NCBI GenBank assembly: GCA_028288905.1
Contig: JAQGHJ010000484.1
Coordinates: 1-5,378, forward strand
Source: Phycisphaerales bacterium
GTDB lineage: Bacteria > Planctomycetota > Phycisphaerae > Tepidisphaerales > Tepidisphaeraceae
Direction: 5' to 3'
DNA: 5,378 bases
Below the pieces are notes generated by a model. It had not been told where the DNA came from, searched no databases, and saw nothing but the letters and a program-made list of their open reading frames with translations. Positions 1 through 5,378 of this stretch are shown here, piece by piece. A program made the translations under genes and the position numbers. The number at the start of each line of letters is the position of its first letter. The first letter of the stretch is position 1.

Positions 1-2
1 AC

Positions 3-644
3 CGCGCGGCCGACCTGCCGCCGCACGCGGTCGAGCGGCTGGCCGGAGCCGACGCCTTGGCCGGGCTCGGTCTGACCCGCCGGACCGCCCTGTGGCACGC
101 GCTGGCGCTGGCCGAAGACGACGCCCCGCTGTTCGCCGGGCTGCTCGACAAGTCGGACGTCTTGACCCGTCCCGACACGGCCGCCTTCCTCCCGCCGATG
201 CCGGTCGGGCAGGAAGTGATGGCGGACTACGCGACGGCCGGGCTGTCGCTCAAGCGGCACCCGGTGTCCCTGCTCCGGGCGGCGCTGGCCGCCCGCGGCG
301 TGCTGCCGGCCGCCAAGCTGGCCGCCGTCAGTCAAGGGCGATGGGTCCGGGTGGCCGGGCTGGTGCTGGTCCGCCAGCGGCCCGGGACGGCCGGCGGGAT
401 CGTGTTCCAGACGTTGGAGGACGAGACCGGGGTGGCCAACCTGATCGTCTACCCCGACGTGTACGACCGGTTCCGTGCCGCCGCCCGCCACGCCACCCTG
501 CTCCAGGCCGACGGCCGGGTCGAGAAGCAGGGGCAGGTCATCCACGTCCTGGCGTACCGGTTGCACGACCTGACCGAACTGCTGGCCGACGAGGCTGGCC
601 CCGGCGGCGGCACCGGGCGGTTCGCGTCGCGGGACTTTCACTGA
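3..644 (+). CDS. dnaE2: Error-prone DNA polymerase DnaE2, C-terminal part (5' end outside window)
   Basis: This is the last 213 residues of a C-family polymerase alpha subunit of the DnaE2 (ImuC) type, which performs translesion synthesis together with ImuA and ImuB in many bacteria. The frame is open to the left edge, so the gene starts outside; full-length members have roughly 1,050 residues. Visible DnaE2 hallmarks are an ADALAGLGLTRRTALWHALA helix near residues 16-35, GLSLKRHP at 80-87, and an OB-fold from about 112 to 185. The OB-fold contains VAGLVLVRQRPGT (117-129) and FQTLEDETG (135-143). The protein ends in the typical SRDFH. The polymerase active-site Asp residues lie upstream and cannot be checked. 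If imuA and imuB are linked, they would lie left of the window; nothing to the right belongs to the mutasome. The gene converges on the redoxin gene with 28 bp between stop codons and no clear terminator. The family call is secure; the DNA-damage role is family knowledge. Confidence 0.93.
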   Translation, partial: RAADLPPHAVERLAGADALAGLGLTRRTALWHALALAEDDAPLFAGLLDKSDVLTRPDTAAFLPPMPVGQEVMADYATAGLSLKRHPVSLLRAALAARGVLPAAKLAAVSQGRWVRVAGLVLVRQRPGTAGGIVFQTLEDETGVANLIVYPDVYDRFRAAARHATLLQADGRVEKQGQVIHVLAYRLHDLTELLADEAGPGGGTGRFASRDFH

Positions 645-672
645 CCGCCCGCTATCCGTCCGTCCGCCCGCC

Positions 673-1734
673 TCACTCGGCCGACGCCCGCCCCAGCTCG
701 TCGGCGAACGCGGCGGCCGACTTGCCGGTCGGGGTCTCGGGGTACTTCTTGGCCACGGCCGCGATCTGGGTGCCGAACGCCGCCTTCTGCGCCAGCTGCG
801 CCTTCGTCGCCGTCGCGTACACCCCGTCGTACAGCTTGCGGGCGGCCAGCTCGTCCGCCACCGGCTTGGCCTTGACCAGCGCCATGGCGGCCGCGTCCGC
901 CTTCGTCCCCAGGTCCTCCCCGGGGAAGCAGGCGGCCACCCTGGCGTACAGGTCGTACGCCCGCACCGGGTCGGCCGCCGCGGCCGTCGCCGCCTCGGCC
1001 ACCCACTCCTTCGCCTCGGCCCGGACGGCGTCCAGCAGCTTGGCGGCCGACTCCATGACCGCCTTGCTGCCGGCCTTCGTCGACGGCCGCAGCACCCGCA
1101 GTGCCGGCTCGTACTGGTGCCACTCGAGCTGGTCGATCACGGTCGCCAGCGACGCGTGATACCCGCCGTCCTTGTACCGCCACTTGGCCGTCGCCAGGGC
1201 GGCCTCGATGTCGGCCGGCTTCAGGTCGATGCCCGCGGTCGTCACCTTCCCGTCCGGCCCGACGATCCGGAACTGGTAGATGTTGTGCAGCGAGATCTGG
1301 AACCCGTACCGCGTCTGCATGACGCCGAACAGGTCGGAGAACCCGGTCATCTTCAGCCGGGTCGACCGGGCGTACTGGTTGACGTCCGACAGCGTGTCCC
1401 CCGGGGCGACGGCGATGAACTTCACGGGTCGACCCTTGAACTGGTCGACGACTTGGTTCCGCGCCGGGATCGACCCGCGGCAGGTCGGGCACTCCTTCTC
1501 GTAGAAGAACAGCACGACCACCTTGTCCTTGAAGTCGGCCAGCCGGTACCGGCCGCCGTCGGCGAACGCCCCCGGCGGGAAGTCTGGGGCGACGTCCCCC
1601 CGGTGCACATCCGCCGCGGCCGCGACGGACGACCCGCCCGCCGGCCACGCCGCCCCGGCGGCGCACGCCAAAGCCACCACGGCCCACGTCCGCACCGTTC
1701 GACCTGACGACCGCCGAAACGCTCGCGTCAACAT
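673..1734 (-). CDS. Exported redoxin (AhpC/TSA-TlpA-like thioredoxin fold) with long helical C-terminal extension
   Basis: A 353-residue protein. Residues 1-41 look like a Sec signal peptide: basic start (MLTRAFRRSSGR), hydrophobic stretch 17-30, and Ala-rich cleavage region near 38-41. A thioredoxin-fold domain follows at about 43-200, with GDVAPDFPPGAFADG (46-60), the strand KVVVLFFYEKE, and a CPTC motif (Cys82, Cys85) at the place of the TlpA or peroxiredoxin active site. The last ~150 residues are Ala/Lys-rich and helical, with a YDLYARVAACFPG segment; the tail resembles planctomycete redoxins I have seen rather than a named domain. It probably carries out thiol-disulfide or peroxide chemistry outside the cytoplasm; the substrate is unknown. 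The reading frame continues upstream to an ATG at 1875. The ATG at 1734 is preferred because the signal peptide begins there and AGGGG lies 7 nt before it. It may be co-transcribed with the gene at 1915-2400, 180 bp upstream. Confidence 0.9.
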   Translation of the reverse strand: MLTRAFRRSSGRTVRTWAVVALACAAGAAWPAGGSSVAAAADVHRGDVAPDFPPGAFADGGRYRLADFKDKVVVLFFYEKECPTCRGSIPARNQVVDQFKGRPVKFIAVAPGDTLSDVNQYARSTRLKMTGFSDLFGVMQTRYGFQISLHNIYQFRIVGPDGKVTTAGIDLKPADIEAALATAKWRYKDGGYHASLATVIDQLEWHQYEPALRVLRPSTKAGSKAVMESAAKLLDAVRAEAKEWVAEAATAAAADPVRAYDLYARVAACFPGEDLGTKADAAAMALVKAKPVADELAARKLYDGVYATATKAQLAQKAAFGTQIAAVAKKYPETPTGKSAAAFADELGRASAE

Positions 1735-1741
1735 GTCTGGA

Positions 1742-1746
1742 CCCCT
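1742..1746 (-). promoter_or_regulatory. Ribosome binding site deciding the redoxin start
   Basis: On the minus strand this reads AGGGG, 7 nt before the ATG at 1734. It supports starting the redoxin there instead of at the in-frame ATG 141 nt further upstream, which would place a non-hydrophobic 47-residue leader in front of the signal peptide. Confidence 0.5.
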
Positions 1747-1806
1747 GTGGAAAGGCGTGCGGAAGGAGGAGGCCGCCCCGGCCCCCACGGCCTGCGTCGA
1801 CGCCGC

Positions 1807-1836
1807 ACCATACCGCCACCCGGGCGGCGGACGCAA
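1807..1836 (-). promoter_or_regulatory. Weak sigma70-like promoter candidate ahead of the redoxin
   Basis: Minus-strand TTGCGT (1831-1836) and TATGGT (1807-1812) are separated by 18 bp. They match the -35 and -10 consensus at 3 and 4 of 6 positions. Transcription would begin near 1800 and give a leader of about 66 nt before the redoxin ATG. The match is weak and could be chance, although AT-rich hexamers are scarce in this GC-rich gap. Confidence 0.2.
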
Positions 1837-1874
1837 CCGCGGGCGGCAGATCAGGGCAGCCCGGTCGGGGCTCA

Positions 1875-1899
1875 CCCGTCCCCAGCGGATGCGGACGGG
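1875..1899 (-). terminator. GC hairpin between the 161-residue membrane protein gene and the redoxin gene
   Basis: Arms CCCGTCC (1875-1881) and GGACGGG (1893-1899) pair perfectly around an 11-nt loop. The hairpin begins 15 nt after the stop of the upstream minus-strand gene. No T-run follows, so it is only a candidate terminator, attenuator or transcript-end stabiliser within the possible two-gene unit. Confidence 0.3.
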
Positions 1900-1914
1900 C
1901 TCTCGCCGAGTCGT

Positions 1915-2400
1915 TCAGTCGCCGGCCGTCCCCACCTGCAGGTCGCGCTCGACGGCCGCGAGCGCCTCGAACGGGTTGGGCGAGCCCACCTCGCCGCCGG
2001 CCGCGACGTCGGCGAACCCCCGCCGGGCCGCCTCGATCGCGTCGACCTGCCGCCGCAGGGCGTCGCTCAGCCGCGCCGCCCGGGCCCGGCCGACGGCCGC
2101 CTCGGCGTCCGCCAGGTGCTGCCGGACGACGGCCTTGTCCGTTACCGGAGACAGGTCCGCCCGCACCCGCCGCACCGCGTCGAGGCACTCGACCACCGCC
2201 GCCCGCTCCCGCCGCGCCTCCCCCGCGGCCCGCTTGCGGACGACGAGCAGCCCCACCATCACCGCGGCGATCACCAGCGCGAGCACGAGGCCGACGACCG
2301 CCCGGGTGCCGCCGCGGTGCCGGGCCGGGGCCCGAGCGGCAGGGCGAGTGGGGGTCGGAGCCGCCGGCTGTCGGTTGGGATCGTTAATTCGTGCGGGCAT
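1915..2400 (-). CDS. Single-pass membrane protein with helical C-terminal domain, function unknown
   Basis: A 161-residue protein I cannot assign to a family. Residues 1-32 are Pro/Ala/Arg-rich and probably disordered (PAAPTPTRPAARAPA). Residues 33-54 form one strong transmembrane helix (AVVGLVLALVIAAVMVGLLVV), followed by basic RKR. Residues 58-135 are Ala/Arg/Glu-rich and likely a long helix or coiled coil with a single cysteine (Cys72). The end carries a short GSPNPFEALAAVERDLQ segment. Many positive residues lie on both sides of the helix, so topology is uncertain. The start is the only ATG after an in-frame TAA 9 nt upstream, and no Shine-Dalgarno sequence precedes it, so it may be translated leaderless or without SD. 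It is divergent from the 142-residue membrane gene with 39 bp between starts, and the redoxin follows on the same strand. The hydrophobic segment and GC-pattern favour a real gene; function is unknown. Confidence 0.75.
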   Translation of the reverse strand: MPARINDPNRQPAAPTPTRPAARAPARHRGGTRAVVGLVLALVIAAVMVGLLVVRKRAAGEARRERAAVVECLDAVRRVRADLSPVTDKAVVRQHLADAEAAVGRARAARLSDALRRQVDAIEAARRGFADVAAGGEVGSPNPFEALAAVERDLQVGTAGD

Positions 2401-2439
2401 GGCAGGAGGTTAGACTCTCAACGCGAACAGGGGGCCAGC

Positions 2440-2868
2440 ATGGGTCGAGCACGCATGGTCAGCCGCCGCAGGCACGTCCTCCGGCTGACGATCTTATCCG
2501 CTGGCTTCCTCGTCATGCTTCTGGCGTCGCGGGGCACTCTGTTTACGCTCGGATCGTCCCTCGGGTGGCTGATCATCACCCTCGGGAACCCCGCGACGCT
2601 TCCTAAGGCCAATCGTGGCGAGGGCCTGCGTCGCCCGGTGCGGCCGCTGGAGGCCGCCCTCGTCGTCCTGCTCGCCGGCGGGACGATCCCGCTGCTTATC
2701 TGGCTCCGGCGGCGCGGGGCGGACGAGTGGCTCAAGCCGGCGGAGGCCGTCTTGCGGCACCCAGCGTACATCCTCTCGCTTTGGGCACTCTTCGTCGGTG
2801 CGGAGGTGTGGGTTTGGCGGCGGCTTTCCCGCACCGCCCCGAACTCGGATGCCGCCGCAACCCCGTAA
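2440..2868 (+). CDS. Small multi-pass membrane protein, family not recognised
   Basis: A 142-residue hydrophobic protein. Likely membrane segments are about 14-30 (LRLTILSAGFLVMLLA), possibly 33-49 (TLFTLGSSLGWLIITLG), 70-89 (LEAALVVLLAGGTIPLLIWL) and 109-126 (AYILSLWALFVGAEVWVW). The N-terminus is very basic (MGRARMVSRRRHVLR), suggesting a cytoplasmic start. Basic loops follow around 56-68 and 90-106, and the tail is polar. The frame is open far upstream, but the ATG at 2440 is chosen because AGGGGG (2429-2434) lies 5 nt before it and the antisense 161-residue gene occupies the upstream part. An ATG at 2455 is an alternative. Base use looks somewhat less GC-biased than in dnaE2 (codons such as CTT, TTA-containing stretches, ATC/CTT mixes), which could mark relaxed selection or a different history. 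No catalytic motif is visible. The interrupted channel gene follows 100 bp later on the same strand. Confidence 0.72.
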   Translation: MGRARMVSRRRHVLRLTILSAGFLVMLLASRGTLFTLGSSLGWLIITLGNPATLPKANRGEGLRRPVRPLEAALVVLLAGGTIPLLIWLRRRGADEWLKPAEAVLRHPAYILSLWALFVGAEVWVWRRLSRTAPNSDAAATP

Positions 2869-2968
2869 GGCTTCGCCCTCTCCCAACGTGGCGTCCGTGT
2901 AGTGGCCTGGGGTGGCTCGTTTCTGGAAGTGCCCGTCGAATCGGGTCGCGACGGGTACAACTCCCCCC

Positions 2969-3562
<594 letters not shown>

Positions 3563-3568
3563 GGTGGT

Positions 3569-3590
3569 GACCCCGCCGGGGCGGCGGGTC
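3569..3590 (+). terminator. GC hairpin just after the channel gene
   Basis: GACCCCGCCG (3569-3578) pairs with CGGCGGGTC (3582-3590), with one bulged C and a GGG loop. The hairpin starts 6 nt after the channel gene's stop. No T-run follows, so it is not a canonical intrinsic terminator; its position and stability make it a plausible transcript end. Confidence 0.35.
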
Positions 3591-3705
3591 AGGCAAGGCG
3601 GCCGCGCGAAGGGGGGAGGAGCGAGGAGGCCGGCTCGCTGCTGTCGAACGAGCCACCAGAGTCGGGCCGCCAAACAGCTGTCCGCGACCGGCGACGCCCG
3701 CGGTC

Positions 3706-3748
3706 AAAACGAGCGACGGCCGGCTTCAGGCACACCGGCTGTCGCTCG
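3706..3748 (-). terminator. Rho-independent terminator of the Gly/Thr/Ser lipoprotein gene
   Basis: Two 14-nt arms, CGAGCGACGGCCGG (3710-3723) and CCGGCTGTCGCTCG (3735-3748), form a stem around an 11-nt loop. On the minus strand one A-C mismatch interrupts the stem, and TTTT (3706-3709) follows directly. The stem begins 32 nt after the lipoprotein stop codon. On the + strand the mismatch becomes a G-U pair but no T-run follows at once, so the orientation fits the minus-strand gene best. Confidence 0.62.
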
Positions 3749-3780
3749 CGTCGATGGTTTGTCGATCGTGCCGATTAGGG

Positions 3781-4338
3781 TTAGCGGCCGCCGCTGCCCG
3801 TGCCACCGCCGGTGCCACCCGTGCCGCCGCCCGTGCCGCCGGTCCCGCCACTCGCCCCACCACCAGTCCCGCCCGTACCACCCGTTCCCGTTCCCGTTCC
3901 CGTTCCACCGGTTCCCGTGCCGCTACCGCCAGATCCGGTAGACCCGGTGCCGCCAGAACCCGTGCCACCGGTGCCGGTGCCGCCCAAGCCGGAACCGGTA
4001 CTGCCGGACGACCCGGTGCCCGTGCCGCCGGAACTCGTCCCGCCCGTGCCCGTGCCCGTGCCGGTCGAGCCGGAACCACCGCTCGTCCCGCCGATCCCGG
4101 TGCCCGTTCCTGTCGAGGTTCCGGTCCCGGTCGAGCTGCCGCCCGTGGCACCCCCCGTCCCGCTCATACCCGTCCTGCCCGTGCCCGTGCCGGTCGAGCC
4201 CGTGCCGGTGCCGCTGGTCCCGGACCCGCTGGTCCCAGTGCCGCCACCGGTACCTGACGACCCGCGGTCGCAGCCGGCGAACGCCAGCCCGCCGATCGCC
4301 AGAAGGCCGGCCGTGATCCATGCGTATTGCTTGCTCAT
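3781..4338 (-). CDS. Low-complexity Gly/Thr/Ser-rich lipoprotein
   Basis: A 185-residue protein beginning MSKQYAWITAGLLAIGGLAF and then Ala-Gly-Cys23, a lipoprotein signal peptide with a somewhat atypical Phe at -3 of the lipobox. Asp24 follows the cysteine; at that position Asp causes inner-membrane retention in E. coli, but whether this holds here is unknown. Of the 162 residues after Cys23, all but nine are Gly, Thr or Ser, mostly as Gly-Thr and Gly-Gly-Thr units, with no recognisable domain. It is probably an extended, flexible surface or periplasmic spacer; function is unknown. The frame extends 20 codons upstream, but the ATG at 4338 is chosen because the signal peptide starts there and GGGAG lies 7 nt before it. 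The opposite strand is open as a Pro/Val repeat and another frame as an Arg/His repeat; both are by-products of the repeat and lack export signals. A terminator-like hairpin follows the stop. Confidence 0.77.
   Translation of the reverse strand: MSKQYAWITAGLLAIGGLAFAGCDRGSSGTGGGTGTSGSGTSGTGTGSTGTGTGRTGMSGTGGATGGSSTGTGTSTGTGTGIGGTSGGSGSTGTGTGTGGTSSGGTGTGSSGSTGSGLGGTGTGGTGSGGTGSTGSGGSGTGTGGTGTGTGTGGTGGTGGGASGGTGGTGGGTGGTGGGTGSGGR
3881..3904. repeat. Hexamer microsatellite, four perfect CCCGTT copies
   Basis: Four uninterrupted copies of CCCGTT lie inside the lipoprotein gene. In the gene's frame the hexamer is GGA ACG, so each copy adds one Gly-Thr dipeptide. Gain or loss of a copy would not shift the frame. 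Imperfect CCCGTG/CCGGTG units fill much of the surrounding gene. Confidence 0.9.
4048..4200. repeat. 24-nt direct repeat pair within the lipoprotein gene
   Basis: The same 24 bases occur at 4048-4071 and 4177-4200. The offset is 129 bp, exactly 43 codons, so both copies are read in the same frame and encode GSTGTGTG. This suggests internal duplication during growth of the repeat tract. Recombination between the copies would delete 43 residues in frame. Confidence 0.85.
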
Positions 4339-4710
4339 GCGCGTGCTCCCGAGTGAGGGGGATTTGGTTCCACGTCCGACGAGCGGGTGCCGCAACACCG
4401 CAGCCGCGCCCGACGACCGGCTGTGGCAGCGCGCGTTCCATTCACCCGGAGTTGCCGCAATACCCGGGGTCGCTCAGGCGTCGGATTGGAGCCGCCCAAA
4501 GTAAATCGATAATGGGACGGTTGAGTCCGGCAAACGCCGAGCAGCGGGTTGTCGGGACGCACGTCCGCCGCGACAAACTGCCGACTTTCGACGAGGCATC
4601 TGGCCAATTGACGCTTGGCGGCTGGAGCGGATAGACCCGGGGAGCTTGATTGCTGAGCGGAGCAGACCGGCAGGCCTGTTCCGGCAGCGTCTTGTCCGAC
4701 CGAAGCCGCA
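4339..4710. other. 372-bp stretch without a convincing gene
   Basis: This lies upstream of the lipoprotein gene and downstream of the interrupted membrane gene, both on the minus strand. Open frames cross it, but their translations are Arg/Pro-rich, have no motifs and change character at the borders of real genes. The centre (about 4490-4640) is visibly less GC-rich than the coding parts. It contains one imperfect hairpin: TTGTCG-GGAC (4549-4558) against GTCC (4563-4566) and CGACAA (4571-4576), with a GCAC loop and a GCCG bulge on the right arm. No T-run follows. The lipoprotein promoter should be in this stretch, but I see no clear -35/-10 pair. Confidence 0.6.
4346..4350 (-). promoter_or_regulatory. 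Ribosome binding site deciding the lipoprotein start
   Basis: Minus-strand GGGAG sits 7 nt before the ATG at 4338 and supports that start over the in-frame ATG at 4398, which would put 20 polar residues before the lipoprotein signal peptide. Confidence 0.55.
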
Positions 4711-5145
4711 TCACGCGGCGTCCCCATCCCGGCAGCCGGCCGGGGCGACGAGGAGTCCGCCCGGCCGGCTGCGGCGGGCGCGCCGCCACCTCCGAAACCG
4801 GACGGCCGCCGGCAGGCCGGCGGCGGCCAGCGGCACGGCGACGAGCCAGTGGGCGGCAGCGACGAACCGCACCGTGCAATCGTCGTACGCCCTGACGCCC
4901 GGGGCGACCCGGTCCCCGAGGTCGGCGACGTCCCCAGACGCGGGGAATGCGACGTGCCCGGCCGAGTATTCGCCGGGCCGGGCGACGGGCATCGTGAAGA
5001 AGGCCAAGTCCCCGCGGCTGGAGGTGAGCTGCCGGTGGCCGCCGCCGAAGTCCCACCCGTAGATGTCGACCACCCGGTAGCTCCGCGCCTACAGCGCGCA
5101 CAGCAGGAGCGACACGGCCGACAGAGTGGCGAACAGGCGGGCCAT
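4711..5145 (-). pseudogene. Planctomycete-type small membrane protein ('WxRSY' type) interrupted by an in-frame TAG
   Basis: From the ATG at 5145 the frame reads MARLFATLSAVSLLLCAL, then TAG (5091-5089), then ARSYRVVDIYGWDFGGGHRQ and on to the TGA at 4711: 143 residues plus one internal stop. The start is a membrane anchor typical of small planctomycete proteins that I recall as beginning with a hydrophobic LSLLLC-like helix followed by LW-x-RSY. The TAG stands where the Trp (TGG) would be, one base change away. The middle (residues 27-92) is a presumed extracytoplasmic part. Residues 99-116 (HWLVAVPLAAAGLPAAVRF) form a second membrane helix, followed by RRWRRARR. Many relatives end in a CPxCGYDLRATPxRCPECG zinc ribbon; here the tail has only one cysteine and stops early. 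A GTG at 5073 could start a 120-residue product without the first helix. The family's function is unknown. The intact frame on both sides argues for one gene; certainty is moderate because the homology is from memory. Confidence 0.62.
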
Positions 5146-5161
5146 CGGCCCGGCATCCTAC

Positions 5162-5182
5162 CGCGGGGCGGGTGGCCCCGCG
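5162..5182 (-). terminator. Perfect GC hairpin between the zinc-ribbon ORF and the interrupted membrane gene
   Basis: CGCGGGG (5162-5168) and CCCCGCG (5176-5182) pair perfectly around a 7-nt loop, 31 nt after the zinc-ribbon stop and 17 nt before the next ATG on the minus strand. There is no T-run on the minus strand; on the + strand TTT follows, but no + gene lies upstream. It could end the zinc-ribbon transcript or sit in the leader of the next gene. Confidence 0.3.
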
Positions 5183-5213
5183 TTTGGCGACCCCGGCCCC
5201 GCCCGCCGGCAAC

Positions 5214-5366
5214 TCACCCCCCGGCGGCCGCGGCCGTCCCACACCCCGGGCAGAACCGAGCCCCGTCGGGGAGGGGGGACCGACACCGGGCGCAGGCCCG
5301 CGGCCCGGGCGGCAGCGGCGAGTCGGCGTGTGGGTCGTGGTGGGGGTCGCCGGGCCGCCCATCCAT
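5214..5366 (-). CDS. Short zinc-ribbon protein, possibly the 3' end of a longer gene
   Basis: From the ATG at 5366 this encodes 50 residues. The first 23 are Pro/His/Asp-rich (GDPHHDPHADSPLPPGPR). Then come two CxxC knuckles, CARC (Cys25, Cys28) and CPGC (Cys39, Cys42), in the context ARFCPGCG, typical of the small zinc-ribbon domain found at one end of many bacterial regulatory and membrane proteins. A short Ala/Gly tail and TGA follow. Ten residues separate the knuckles, which suits binding of one zinc ion. The frame is open to the window edge (four more codons, no stop), so this may be the C-terminus of a larger protein instead of a complete 50-residue one. The G-rich sequence before the ATG is only weakly Shine-Dalgarno-like. 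Four spaced cysteines in a plausible fold are unlikely by chance, but no partner can be named. Confidence 0.55.
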   Translation of the reverse strand: MDGRPGDPHHDPHADSPLPPGPRACARCRSPLPDGARFCPGCGTAAAAGG

Positions 5367-5378
5367 GCCCCGCGCCCG

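Noticed and set aside
92..1159. Long + strand Arg/Ala/Pro-rich frame across dnaE2 and the redoxin
   Set aside because: It is a GC-rich shadow; two recognised proteins occupy the DNA in other frames.
638..2188. 516-residue minus-strand Arg/Gly-rich frame
   Set aside because: Its composition is that of an out-of-frame reading of the redoxin gene, with no domain or hydrophobic segment.
2404..2409. Perfect AGGAGG in the divergent gap
   Set aside because: It lies 30 nt before the + strand ATG at 2440, too far to serve it, and no start codon is at the right distance; AGGGGG at 2429-2434 is better placed.
4339..4440. GGAAC/CGTC pattern upstream of the lipoprotein resembling an ECF sigma promoter
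   Set aside because: The spacing is about 19 nt instead of the usual 16-17, and the flanking bases do not match; not strong enough to call.
3923..4441. Minus-strand Arg/His/Gly-rich frame
   Set aside because: It is an alternative frame of the same hexamer repeat; the lipoprotein frame alone has a signal peptide and a well-placed ribosome site.
3800..4504. Long + strand Pro/Val-rich frame opposite the lipoprotein
   Set aside because: It is the antisense of the Gly/Thr repeat, has no export signal or convincing ribosome site, and its C-terminal part changes to unstructured sequence at the lipoprotein's 5' border.
4549..4576. Imperfect hairpin in the gene-free stretch as a terminator or small RNA
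   Set aside because: It has an asymmetric 4-nt bulge, short stems, no T-run, and is far from any gene end.

Overview
The window is very GC-rich bacterial DNA with short intergenic gaps and genes on both strands. Four things suggest a planctomycete, probably Gemmataceae: the base composition, a secreted redoxin with a long helical tail, a small membrane protein of the 'WxRSY' type that I associate with that group, and a DnaE2 polymerase. This placement is inferred from family resemblance, not from a marker gene.

Layout, left to right. (1) The 3' end of dnaE2, the error-prone polymerase of the mutasome, enters on the + strand and stops at 644. (2) Converging on it with a 28-bp gap is a minus-strand pair: a single-pass membrane protein (1915-2400), then an exported thioredoxin-fold protein with a CPTC motif (673-1734). 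(3) A 39-bp divergent gap leads to + strand genes: an unrecognised small multi-pass membrane protein (2440-2868) and a TMEM175/DUF1211-type potassium channel (2969-3562). The channel is interrupted by one in-frame TAA. (4) A convergent gap with strong hairpins separates the channel from a minus-strand lipoprotein (3781-4338). Its mature part is almost entirely Gly, Thr and Ser and is encoded by hexamer-type repeats. (5) After 372 bp with no convincing gene comes a minus-strand small membrane protein (4711-5145), interrupted by an in-frame TAG where a conserved Trp is expected. (6) A short zinc-ribbon ORF (5214-5366) lies at the right edge.

The genes do not form an obvious pathway. DnaE2 belongs to DNA-damage tolerance, the redoxin to extracytoplasmic thiol or peroxide chemistry, and the rest are membrane or envelope proteins. 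I see no convincing new multi-gene system. The most notable observations are two genes that each stay in frame on both sides of one nonsense codon at a conserved aromatic position, and the extreme Gly/Thr/Ser lipoprotein with its in-frame hexamer microsatellite. No tRNA, rRNA, CRISPR array, insertion sequence or integrase was found.
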